Shown here piece after piece: positions 1 through 7,665 of a stretch of DNA of 64,000 bases. Position 1 is the first letter of the stretch. Each line of letters starts with the position of its first letter. Source of the stretch: Acetobacterium wieringae (lineage in GTDB: Bacteria; Bacillota; Clostridia; Eubacteriales; Eubacteriaceae). The position numbers were made by a program, and so were the translations under genes. Below the pieces are notes generated by a model. The model was not told the DNA's origin and searched no databases. It worked only from the letters and a program-made list of their open reading frames with translations. The DNA is taken from the NCBI RefSeq assembly GCF_026646375.1, contig NZ_JAIPPU010000002.1, forward strand, positions 300,359 to 364,358. The letters run 5' to 3'.

Positions 1-206
1 TTACTGCATCGTCCTTTTGTTTGGATCACTCATTATTTTTGTTTCGTTGTTTGTCTTCTATTATAATGTCAATTCCGTATTTCTTTCATTAATTTGAGAC
101 CCGAATCGTGCTGATCGCCTCACCCAACGAAGTTCTGCTGCTGATCTTTTTTAAGCTGCCTACAGAGTACTACATTTTTTGCTTTCGTTGTAAGAGTTTT
201 AGATCT

Positions 207-222
207 TGGCACAAGACTTGCT
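207..222 (+). promoter_or_regulatory. sigma-54 (-24/-12) promoter
   Basis: TGGCAC at 207-212, five bases, then TTGCT at 218-222 matches the RpoN consensus, with GG (208-209) and GC (220-221) separated by exactly 10 bases. Initiation is predicted near 232, about 50 bases before the first start codon. A sigma-54 activator gene lies three genes downstream, which supports the call. The rest of 1-284 shows no gene; I saw no convincing upstream activator dyad. Confidence 0.88.
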
Positions 223-284
223 TGTATTAAATCAGCAAATAGCAAAACTCTATTAAATACATATTAACGATTCAGGAGGAAGAA

Positions 285-1064
285 ATGCAAAGAGATTTAG
301 GAATTAATTACATGACTACCCGAAAAAACCATACCTGTTATGGGATGGGTATTGGTATTATGGTATTGGATGATGCCTATCCCGGTTTTCCTGGCGATGT
401 CCGTAATGCCAGTGCCTGGGGTTTTCCGATTCAGTATGAAATTGCTCAGGGAGTAGATAACTACACCCTGGTATGGGAACAGGATAAAACACCCTGTCGG
501 GCTCCGATTGTTCAGGCGGCGAAAAACCTGGAACGAATGGGTTGTAAAGCGATCGCAGCTGAATGCGGTTATTTTGCTTATTTCCAACAAGATGTTGCAG
601 CTGCCGTTGACATTCCGGTGTTTATGTCCAGTCTGCTACAGGTTCCCTTTATTCAGCAAACCATCGGTCCCGATAGTGCCGTTGGTATTATCTGCGCTCA
701 AAAACGGTTCCTGACTGATACGCATCTGGAAAAAGTTGGCATTGATCTAAACAGTAACTTCTATATCGCCGGGGCCCAGGATGAATACGGCTGCCCGCAA
801 TTCGACACCCTCTGGGATCATGAAAAACGACCTGAGATTCCGGAAAGCTATTATGATGAATCCGAAAAGGATATGATTCGCATAACAAAAGAATTCATCG
901 CCAAACATCCGGATATTAAGGCCATCATGTTAGAATGTACCGGTATGCAACCTTTTGCCCGAGCCATTCAACGGGCGGTGGATCTACCTGTGTTCAGTTG
1001 GGGAACTTTGCTGGATTATGCTTACTCCTGTGTTTCTCATCGTGATTACTATGGTGATATCTAA
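285..1064 (+). CDS. Asp/Glu racemase-superfamily protein
   Basis: A 259-residue protein that looks like the aspartate/glutamate/hydantoin racemase superfamily. Two cysteines in the expected half-site positions are visible, Cys94 in AAECGYFAY and Cys218 in MLECTGMQPFARAI, the usual pair of acid/base thiols in this fold. There is no signal peptide or membrane segment, so it is probably cytoplasmic. The start is set by a strong AGGAGG site just upstream. It is the first gene after a sigma-54 promoter and precedes two MttB-family methyltransferases, so it may racemise, isomerise or cleave the substrate or product of a methylated-amine pathway. The actual substrate cannot be read from the sequence; arylmalonate decarboxylase or maleate isomerase-like chemistry is also possible in this superfamily. 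Confidence 0.75.
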   Translation: MQRDLGINYMTTRKNHTCYGMGIGIMVLDDAYPGFPGDVRNASAWGFPIQYEIAQGVDNYTLVWEQDKTPCRAPIVQAAKNLERMGCKAIAAECGYFAYFQQDVAAAVDIPVFMSSLLQVPFIQQTIGPDSAVGIICAQKRFLTDTHLEKVGIDLNSNFYIAGAQDEYGCPQFDTLWDHEKRPEIPESYYDESEKDMIRITKEFIAKHPDIKAIMLECTGMQPFARAIQRAVDLPVFSWGTLLDYAYSCVSHRDYYGDI

Positions 1065-1120
1065 ATCGTGTCCAAAACGCTCGTCTGTAAAGAAAAAACT
1101 CAATTAAGGGGATTATAACT

Positions 1121-2551
1121 ATGAAACCATATGAAAAATACGTCTCTAAAGAAGATATCCAGAATATCCATGCCGAATCACTGAAAATTCTCAACGAAGT
1201 TGGAATCAAATTCGAGCATCCGGAAATCCTGGAGATTTTCAAAAATCATGGTGCCCGGATTGATGGGGAGACCGTCTTTCTCGATGAAAAATTAATCATG
1301 ACGGCTATTTCCACCATACCGGAAAGCTTTACCATCGAAAACTCCAAAGGCAACCACACCCTTGGCGGTGGCAGCCTGATTTTAATGCCTGGTGTCGGGA
1401 ATATTTTCCGACTGGAAAACGGCCACTTACATAAGATGACCAATGACGATGCCGTTGATCAGTTTAAGTTGTCCGATACCAGTGATGTCATCAATTGTAA
1501 TTACTTTAATATTTTCCTCGATGACAAAAACCTGTCTCTGGATGAACGGGTCTTCAGCCCCATCGCCATGATCTTAAAATATTCCAATAAAACGGCCTTA
1601 CATTTACAAGCCAATACCTTCCCGTTAAAATCCAACATCCGGGAATCTTTTCGAAAAGGTCTGGAACTGATCGAAAAATTTGAAGGCCGCCGTGGCGTAT
1701 ACAATAATATCGTCCATGTCAATTCTTTATCGCCCTTATGTTTTGACCATGACCCACTGGAAAAATTCCTGATTGCTGCTGATATGAATCAGCCCGTTTG
1801 GTTCAGCCCTTGTGCCATGCCAGTGCTCACCGGACCGCCTTCGGTGGCCGGACTGATTGCCATGACCAATGCAGAAGTATTGGCCGGCATGGTCATGTCT
1901 CAACTGGTCAAGCCCGGTTTGCCGGTAGTATATGGCCAAACCTCGGCTTCCACCAACCTACGCACGGTTCAGCTGAGCATCGGCGCTCCGGAAACCGCTT
2001 TAATTTCTTATGCCACCCGGGGATTGGCCGATTTTTACAAACTGCCTTGCCGAACCGGCGGCGGTTTGAGTGATGCCAAAGATTTTGATATGCAAGCCGG
2101 AATTGAATCCGATATGATGATTCGCTCCACCCTGGAAGCTGCCCCCGATCTGGTGCTGCATTCCTGTGGAATTCTGGGTAGCTTTAATATCTTGAGTTTT
2201 GAAAAATTCCTGATGGACGAAGATACCTATCGGATGAATCGCCGTCTGTTAAAAGGAATCAAAACTGAAGAAAGCTACCTCTGTCATGATCTGATTGCCA
2301 AAATCGGACCCCGGGGTAACTTCCTCCAGGGCCGGACTCCAAAGATGTTCAAAGAAGAATTCTTTGTTCCCAAATATTTTAATAAAGAAGATCCCAACCA
2401 ATGGCAGGAAAATGGCAGCAAGCCGGTTCTGCATGACGTTCAGGCCGCTGTCAGCGAACGTCTGGCTTCCTATACGCCGCCAGATATCACCAACGAACAA
2501 GCTGCCCTGCTGAACGACTATATTCCGGCAAACTATCGCGAACGCATTTAA
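1121..2551 (+). CDS. MttB-family (non-pyrrolysine) methyltransferase, copy 1
   Basis: A 476-residue member of the trimethylamine methyltransferase MttB superfamily, TIM-barrel enzymes that move a methyl group from a quaternary or tertiary amine to Co(I) of a partner corrinoid protein. The frame is open throughout with no in-frame amber codon, so it belongs to the non-pyrrolysine branch that includes glycine betaine, proline betaine and carnitine demethylases. Recognisable stretches are the N-terminal helical region, the segment EVLAGMVMSQLVKPGLPVVY and GGGLSDAKDFD near residue 310. An AAGGGG site precedes the ATG. It lies 56 bases after the racemase-like gene and 31 before a second homologue. 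No corrinoid protein or corrinoid:tetrahydrofolate methyltransferase is in the window, so the substrate is unknown. Confidence 0.85.
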   Translation: MKPYEKYVSKEDIQNIHAESLKILNEVGIKFEHPEILEIFKNHGARIDGETVFLDEKLIMTAISTIPESFTIENSKGNHTLGGGSLILMPGVGNIFRLENGHLHKMTNDDAVDQFKLSDTSDVINCNYFNIFLDDKNLSLDERVFSPIAMILKYSNKTALHLQANTFPLKSNIRESFRKGLELIEKFEGRRGVYNNIVHVNSLSPLCFDHDPLEKFLIAADMNQPVWFSPCAMPVLTGPPSVAGLIAMTNAEVLAGMVMSQLVKPGLPVVYGQTSASTNLRTVQLSIGAPETALISYATRGLADFYKLPCRTGGGLSDAKDFDMQAGIESDMMIRSTLEAAPDLVLHSCGILGSFNILSFEKFLMDEDTYRMNRRLLKGIKTEESYLCHDLIAKIGPRGNFLQGRTPKMFKEEFFVPKYFNKEDPNQWQENGSKPVLHDVQAAVSERLASYTPPDITNEQAALLNDYIPANYRERI

Positions 2552-2582
2552 TAGCGATCATCTAAAGACTTAAGGAGACATT

Positions 2583-3998
2583 ATGGAAACCACGCAAAGA
2601 AATATTGAATTCAATGTATTAAATAATAACAAAATCGAAACCATTCACGAAAAGAGTATGGATCTGCTGGAAAATTTTGGTATGCGCATCGTTGGTGCCC
2701 GCACCATTGAACTGCTGAAAAAGTATGGCTGTAGCGTTGATGGCGACATGGTCAAATTCCCCAAAGCCGTTGTTGACAAGGCCCTGAACACCATCCCCAA
2801 AGAATTGACCTTATATACCCGGGACGGCAAACCCAATATGGTCATCAACAGCAAAAACAATGTCTATTTCGGAACCCATTCCGATCAACTGGAGATCCTT
2901 GATCATAAAACCAATATGGCCCGCCCCTATCTGAAGGCGGATATTAAAAACATGTGTAAACTGGGCAGCTATTTATCCAACATCAGCTTTATTCTGTCAG
3001 TGGGGATGTGTGCCGACGTGGATCCATTGGTCCAATCTCAGGTGACCTTTATTGAAACCTTGAAAAACTTTGACAAAACCATCAATTTTTCGACCAATGA
3101 CATCGAATCACTTCAGGAAATCATTGACATCGCTGCCATTGTTGCCGGTGGACACAAAGAACTGGCTGAAAAACCCTTTATTTTTAACTATTGCGAGCCG
3201 ATTCCACCACTGACCCATCCGGTGGAAAGCACTGAAAAACTCTTTATCAGTGCGACCAATAAAATCCCGGTGGTTTACATGCCGTACAGCATGATGGGTG
3301 GCACCTCCCCGATTACCATCGCCGGTGCGCTAACCCAGAATAACGCTGAAATTTTAGCTGGTGTCGTTATAACCCAAGCTGTTAATGAAGGTGCGCCACT
3401 GATATACGGTTCGATGCCAACTGTCTTTGACATGCAAACCACCATCGGTTCCTATGGTGCCCCTGAATTCCATAAGTCGGTGGCGGCGGCTTCAGAGCTG
3501 GCCAACTATTACAACCTGCCCTTCTATGGCACAGCGGGCTGCAGCGATGCCAAAACCGTCGATCCCCAGTCGGTTGCTGAGGTTCAAATGGAACTGTTCT
3601 CTTCGATTTTAAGCAAGGCCAACATCGTTCATGATATCGGCGTCCTGGATCATTGCAACTCGGTAGCGCCCGCGATGGTGGTTTTAGCCAATGAAATGAT
3701 CAACGAGCTGTCGGCCTACTCCAGCGGGGTCGAAGTGAATGAAGAAACCCTGGCCATGGATGTCATTAAAGGTGTTGGCCATGGCGGTCACTACCTTAAT
3801 GAAATGCACACCCTCAGTAATTTTAGAAGCGTCTGGTATCCGGAATTCTTTAAGCGCCGGATGGTTAATCCCGATCAGTCCGATATTCTTGACATGGTCA
3901 ATGCCAAAATTGATGCAATTCTGGAAACCCACGAGGTTCCGGCTCTGGAAGCTTCAATCCTGGCCGAGATTGAAAAAATCGAAAAAAATTATCAATAA
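2583..3998 (+). CDS. MttB-family (non-pyrrolysine) methyltransferase, copy 2
   Basis: A 471-residue paralogue of the preceding gene, aligned along its length but clearly diverged: compare EILAGVVITQAVNEGAPLIY and AGCSDAKTVDPQS with the matching segments of copy 1. As in copy 1 no amber codon interrupts the frame, so pyrrolysine is not used. AAGGAGA sits directly upstream of the ATG. Family knowledge predicts methyl transfer from a methylated amine to a corrinoid protein. The two paralogues in tandem suggest either two substrates, two successive demethylations, or a heteromeric enzyme; the sequence does not decide. It ends the sigma-54 driven unit, followed by a terminator hairpin. Confidence 0.85.
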   Translation: METTQRNIEFNVLNNNKIETIHEKSMDLLENFGMRIVGARTIELLKKYGCSVDGDMVKFPKAVVDKALNTIPKELTLYTRDGKPNMVINSKNNVYFGTHSDQLEILDHKTNMARPYLKADIKNMCKLGSYLSNISFILSVGMCADVDPLVQSQVTFIETLKNFDKTINFSTNDIESLQEIIDIAAIVAGGHKELAEKPFIFNYCEPIPPLTHPVESTEKLFISATNKIPVVYMPYSMMGGTSPITIAGALTQNNAEILAGVVITQAVNEGAPLIYGSMPTVFDMQTTIGSYGAPEFHKSVAAASELANYYNLPFYGTAGCSDAKTVDPQSVAEVQMELFSSILSKANIVHDIGVLDHCNSVAPAMVVLANEMINELSAYSSGVEVNEETLAMDVIKGVGHGGHYLNEMHTLSNFRSVWYPEFFKRRMVNPDQSDILDMVNAKIDAILETHEVPALEASILAEIEKIEKNYQ

Positions 3999-4028
3999 TC
4001 TGTGTTTAATCCCCTTATCAATCAGACG

Positions 4029-4068
4029 GACAACCCCTTTTCTGGGTTGTCTCTATGATTTTTTTGGA
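4029..4068 (+). terminator. intrinsic terminator after the methyltransferase unit
   Basis: GACAACCC (4029-4036) and GGGTTGTC (4044-4051) form an 8-bp stem with a seven-base loop, followed after a few bases by a run of seven T. It separates the methyltransferase genes from the activator gene. Confidence 0.75.
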
Positions 4069-4119
4069 TTTCATGTTATCATACTGTCTTAACCAGTAAA
4101 CCCGAAACGGAGAATACCA

Positions 4120-5574
4120 GTGAAAGTAAAAAACGAGCATATTTTAGAAGCTTTTGGTGAAAATTCTTTTCCTATTCAGGATGTTGAACGCATCGAAGAT
4201 GTGTGCATTCATGTTGTTGATGCCAGTGGAAAAATCATCTGTTACTCTAAGGGCTGTGAAATCATCGAGAATATGAAACACGAAGACGTCATTGGTAAAA
4301 ACATGTCTGATATTTATGATTATCTTGAAAATGAATCGATGGAATCCCTGGTTTTGAAGACCGGAAAAAAGGTTCAGGATGTCCATGTCAAATATACCTC
4401 CCCTTCCGGAAAAGTTGCCGATGTGATCAGTAGCACCTACCCAGTTTTTTCGAAAACTGATCCAAAAAAGGTCGAGGCCGCCATTTGTATCTACCGGGAT
4501 ATTTCGGACTATATTCACATGGCCAATACCATCAATAAGCTTCAAAATGACTTAAAATCCCAGCAACTGAAAAACAATGGCACCCAATTTACTTTCAAAG
4601 ACATTATTGGCAGCAGTGGCCCAATGGCGGAATGCATTCACCATGCGGAAATTGCAGCACTAACCACCGCCCCAATTCTGATTGCCGGTCCGACTGGTAC
4701 CGGTAAAGAAGTTTTTGCCCAAAGCATCCACAATGCCAGTCCCCAGGCCCACAAACATTTTGTGGCCATCAACTGCAGTGCGATCCCGGAAAATCTGCTC
4801 GAGAGCACCTTATTTGGCACCGTTAAAGGTTCGTTTACCGGGGCGGTTGATTCCGTCGGACTGCTGGAAACCGCTGAAGGGGGCACCATTTTTCTGGATG
4901 AAATCAACTCCATGCACATGGGCCTCCAATCCAAACTGCTGCGGGTTTTAGAAACCGGCAAATACCGGAAGGTCGGCGGGCACAAAGAAATAACCGCCAA
5001 TATCCGCCTACTCAGTGCTTTAAACCAAGATCCCCTAAAAGCCATTGAAGAAAAAAGACTGCGCTCCGATTTATATTACCGACTGGCCGTCTTCTCGATT
5101 CACTTGCCACCACTTAAAGACCGAAAACAGGACATTCTGGATCTGGTACCGGCCTTCCTTTCCACCGAAGGAGCGGCCATGGGAAAACAGCTGTTTAAGG
5201 TATCTGACGAGGCCCAGGAAATTCTGCTCAGCCATGACTGGCCAGGCAATATCCGGGAGTTAAAGCATGCTGTGACCCATGCCATCTATATTGCCCAATA
5301 TCAGGATACGATTCTGACCCCTGACTTACTGCCAGCTTATTTAAGAAAAAATACTGCCGATAAAAAAATCTATGAAAAATATTTATCGGCCAGTATGGAC
5401 GACAAAAATCTAAAAAATACCCTCAATAAGATTGAGAAGCAAATGATCATCGACGTCTTGCAGGGCAATGATCAGAACATCTCAAAAAGCGCCCGTGACC
5501 TAGGTATCTCACGTCAGAATTTACAGTATAAGATCCGTTTGCATGGGATTAAAAGCTCCGATGATGAACTATAA
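4120..5574 (+). CDS. sigma-54-dependent transcriptional activator (PAS-AAA-Fis)
   Basis: A 484-residue enhancer-binding protein starting at GTG. An N-terminal PAS-like sensor covers roughly residues 20-135. The central sigma-54 AAA+ domain begins near FKDIIGSSGPM, with Walker A GPTGTGKE, the sigma-54 contact loop as GSFTGA and Walker B GGTIFLDEIN. The C-terminal Fis-type helix-turn-helix reads SKSARDLGISRQNLQYKIR. There is no receiver domain, so sensing is probably by a ligand bound in the PAS domain. Its position beside a unit with a -24/-12 promoter makes it the likely local activator. The GSFTGA loop has Ser for the usual Ala, a tolerated variant. The gene's own promoter does not look like sigma-54. 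Confidence 0.93.
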   Translation: MKVKNEHILEAFGENSFPIQDVERIEDVCIHVVDASGKIICYSKGCEIIENMKHEDVIGKNMSDIYDYLENESMESLVLKTGKKVQDVHVKYTSPSGKVADVISSTYPVFSKTDPKKVEAAICIYRDISDYIHMANTINKLQNDLKSQQLKNNGTQFTFKDIIGSSGPMAECIHHAEIAALTTAPILIAGPTGTGKEVFAQSIHNASPQAHKHFVAINCSAIPENLLESTLFGTVKGSFTGAVDSVGLLETAEGGTIFLDEINSMHMGLQSKLLRVLETGKYRKVGGHKEITANIRLLSALNQDPLKAIEEKRLRSDLYYRLAVFSIHLPPLKDRKQDILDLVPAFLSTEGAAMGKQLFKVSDEAQEILLSHDWPGNIRELKHAVTHAIYIAQYQDTILTPDLLPAYLRKNTADKKIYEKYLSASMDDKNLKNTLNKIEKQMIIDVLQGNDQNISKSARDLGISRQNLQYKIRLHGIKSSDDEL

Positions 5575-5612
5575 AAAGGTTTCCGCCTGAATTGGCGGAA
5601 ACCTTTTTTACT
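5571..5612. terminator. bidirectional intrinsic terminator
   Basis: A 15-bp near-perfect stem, AAAAAGGTTTCCGCC and GGCGGAAACCTTTTTT around a six-base loop, starts at the end of the activator gene. A-run and T-run flanks let it work for both convergent genes. Confidence 0.9.
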
Positions 5613-5658
5613 TCTTTAATTACCTTCTTTTATCAAGTACTATTCGTTTATGAAAGCC

Positions 5659-6582
5659 TCAATCGTTCAGATTTTTTCTGATAAATTGACAAACCTCTTC
5701 CAGAGCCACCGTTGCCTCCGGAAAAAGTGGTGATAATAGAGGAAAGCAATGAAACATCCCGTTCCATACCTTCAATTGCACATCAACCCCAGCTGCTTTG
5801 GCTTTTTCACCGAAACGGGTTGAATCATCTCTTAGCGTTTCGTTATCACCAACCTGAATAATCAATGGTGGCAAACCACTTAAATCGCCGAATAATGGCG
5901 ATGCATAGGGATGTTTGGGATCGCCACTGCCAACGTAATAGCCCAGATACGTTTCATTGGCCCCTTTGGGCGTACAGGGATCGGCCTTTACCCGCGTTAT
6001 ATGGGACTCACCTGAAATTGTCATATCGGTACATGGCGAAAATACGGCGCAAACTCCCGGTAAGGGGATCTGGTCATCCTTACATTTTAAAAGGGTCGCC
6101 AGCGCGATCCCACCACCCGCCGAATCGCCAGCAAAACCAATATTTTCTGATTGATACCCTTGTTCCAGCAACCAGCTGTAAATCGCTGCTGAATCATTGA
6201 CAGCGGCTGGTGCCGGATGTTCTGGCGCCAGCCGATAGTCAAACACCAGCGCTTTAATCCCTAAATGTTTGACGAAATTGCCCACCATATTTCGGTGTGA
6301 CCGGGCATTACCCATCACAAAACCGCCGCCATGAAAATAAAGTACCACTTTTTTTTCAGAAGCATTTTCACTCTCAACCCACTCCGCATAAAACCCCGGA
6401 TAGTCACTGGAGATATAACTGATCCCCGGGATTGGTTTAAAAAAACGGGTGGCTGTTTCATCACAGTCCTGCCGCAATTTTTCGATCGACGTGTTTTTAT
6501 CAATCACTTCCGGACGTAATTGCCCTTTAAAAAGATGCCGATACTTCAGGGTATAGTGCATCATTTTAGCTTTTGTACTCAT
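5659..6582 (-). CDS. alpha/beta hydrolase (HSL/acetyl-esterase family)
   Basis: A hormone-sensitive-lipase-type esterase of about 307 residues. The oxyanion-hole motif HGGGF, the nucleophile elbow GDSAGG, an Asp in VGDNETL and a His in GMFHCF give the complete Ser-Asp-His triad. There is no signal peptide, so it is probably a cytoplasmic carboxylesterase for short acyl esters. I start it at the ATG giving MSTKAKMMHY, one base after the previous stop, with AAGGA inside the end of the upstream gene; a longer start 15 codons upstream is less likely. It is the last gene of a TetR-DUF2087-esterase operon, so expression probably follows the TetR ligand. The substrate is unknown. Confidence 0.88.
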   Translation of the reverse strand: MSTKAKMMHYTLKYRHLFKGQLRPEVIDKNTSIEKLRQDCDETATRFFKPIPGISYISSDYPGFYAEWVESENASEKKVVLYFHGGGFVMGNARSHRNMVGNFVKHLGIKALVFDYRLAPEHPAPAAVNDSAAIYSWLLEQGYQSENIGFAGDSAGGGIALATLLKCKDDQIPLPGVCAVFSPCTDMTISGESHITRVKADPCTPKGANETYLGYYVGSGDPKHPYASPLFGDLSGLPPLIIQVGDNETLRDDSTRFGEKAKAAGVDVQLKVWNGMFHCFPLLSPLFPEATVALEEVCQFIRKNLND

Positions 6583-6583
6583 C

Positions 6584-6856
6584 TTACACTTGTTCCTTTT
6601 CCATATTTTTCCAATACTTACTGCCATCTGGCATGCGACATAAAAAACCGTTTTCCACTAACCCACGTCTTAACAAAATAGAATCTCCAAAGGTATGCCA
6701 CGAATTAATTAACTGATTAACTGCCTTTTCGGAGTATTCCTGATCACACTCGAATTTTTCTGCCAAATATTTATAAACCAGTAGTTTTTTTGATTGTTTT
6801 GCCGGAACCTGGGTGATTTGCCCTTCTTCATTTAAAAACGGTTTGATCTTTTGCAT
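6584..6856 (-). CDS. DUF2087 domain protein
   Basis: A small, roughly 90-residue protein with the DUF2087 pattern: a lysine-rich N-terminus, a helical middle (KKLLVYKYLAEKFE, YSEKAVNQLI) and the closing RRGLVENGFLCRMPDGSKYW. Such domains look like winged-helix modules and are often fused to ArsR or other regulators; here it stands alone. The start MQKIKPFL is chosen because GAGAGGAT lies at a good distance; it overlaps the end of the TetR gene by 29 bases, pointing to translational coupling. It could act as an accessory regulator of the same operon, but that is inference. Confidence 0.75.
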   Translation of the reverse strand: MQKIKPFLNEEGQITQVPAKQSKKLLVYKYLAEKFECDQEYSEKAVNQLINSWHTFGDSILLRRGLVENGFLCRMPDGSKYWKNMEKEQV

Positions 6857-7481
6857 GATTTTTATCCTCTCTTTCGCTTTCAATCAAAAACATCGATGCA
6901 ATGACACGATAATCCAGTTTTACTTCTCTGTTATTATTGTTGGAATAGTATATTGCCAGGCCATTAATGCTCGTCCAGAAAAAAATAGCCAGCATTTTAG
7001 GATCTCCAGCTACAATCGTTCCTTCTTTTTGTCCCGCCGCCATAATTTTTTCGATTACCAGATATGGGATATTCCGTTTTTCCCGAATCAGATCCTGGGC
7101 TCCCTGAGGGATTGCGGTTGAATTGGTTGCTTGGGTAATCAACCGACAAGTATCCAAAAAAGTCTGGCTGTTTTCAATGGTCTCAACCAGTCGTTCCAAA
7201 GCAAAGCGGATTTTTTCACCGGGTTCCGCCTCCATATCCCGAACCGAATAGGATGCTTCAATGGTTTTATCCAGTGCATCATTGATTAGATCTACATAGA
7301 TTTCTTCTTTTGATCCGTAATAATGATATAACAATCCCTGAGCAATACCAGCTTCAGCTGCAATATCCTGAATCCGGGTGGCAAATAACCCCTGTTTAAC
7401 AAATTGTGCCAATGCCGCAGTGCGAATCTTTTCCTTACGGGTTTCCCGCATTCTTTCATTTTGTTCCTTTGATCGAGCCAT
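6828..7481 (-). CDS. TetR-family transcriptional regulator
   Basis: A 217-residue TetR/AcrR repressor. The N-terminal DNA-binding helix-turn-helix is seen in IRTAALAQFVKQGLFATRIQ and the following AAEAGIAQGLLYHYYGSKEE; the remaining helical part would bind an unknown ligand. The start is the ATG giving MARSKEQNER, with GGAGGAAGC just upstream; the longer frame would translate through the operator and is rejected. A perfect palindrome covers the -10 region of its own promoter, so autorepression is very likely. It leads an operon with a DUF2087 protein and an esterase, suggesting control by an ester, lipid or drug-like ligand. Confidence 0.92.
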   Translation of the reverse strand: MARSKEQNERMRETRKEKIRTAALAQFVKQGLFATRIQDIAAEAGIAQGLLYHYYGSKEEIYVDLINDALDKTIEASYSVRDMEAEPGEKIRFALERLVETIENSQTFLDTCRLITQATNSTAIPQGAQDLIREKRNIPYLVIEKIMAAGQKEGTIVAGDPKMLAIFFWTSINGLAIYYSNNNNREVKLDYRVIASMFLIESEREDKNHAKDQTVFK

Positions 7482-7485
7482 GCTT

Positions 7486-7544
7486 CCTCCCGGATGATAT
7501 ATTGAATTTATATTCAATATATCATCCGGGAGGATTTTTGTCAA
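7486..7544 (-). promoter_or_regulatory. TetR operator overlapping a sigma-A promoter
   Basis: Two perfect 22-base arms, 7486-7507 and 7512-7533, flank the four bases ttat. On the minus strand TTGACA (7544-7539), a 17-base spacer and TATATT (7521-7516) form a promoter; the right arm covers the -10 box and most of the spacer. Transcription should start near 7509, close to the dyad centre, so the palindrome acts as DNA rather than as an RNA hairpin. The left arm also contains the TetR ribosome-binding site. Confidence 0.88.
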
Positions 7545-7617
7545 TATCTGCACCTGACATTTTGCTAAAGCTTTACGTCAGCTCTAATTGAACTACGCCT
7601 AACAATCTGCCGCGCAA

Positions 7618-7651
7618 ATAAAAAAACCATGCGATTTTTTTCGCATGGTTT
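7618..7651 (-). terminator. intrinsic terminator of the rubredoxin-flavin reductase gene
   Basis: AAACCATGCGA (7624-7634) and TCGCATGGTTT (7641-7651) make an 11-bp stem; on the minus strand it is followed by a T-run. Confidence 0.85.
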
Positions 7652-7665
7652 GCATGTTTTTTTTA

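Noticed and set aside
1..9. Possible minus-strand start codon at 7-9 for a gene leaving the window.
   Set aside because: The frame meets a stop two codons later.
4144..5045. Minus-strand open frames of 133 and 135 residues opposite the activator gene.
   Set aside because: They are shadows of a well-supported gene with strong domain motifs; no ribosome-binding site or family resemblance.
7482..7553. N-terminal extension of TetR by 24 residues.
   Set aside because: It would be encoded by the operator and lies upstream of the predicted transcription start.
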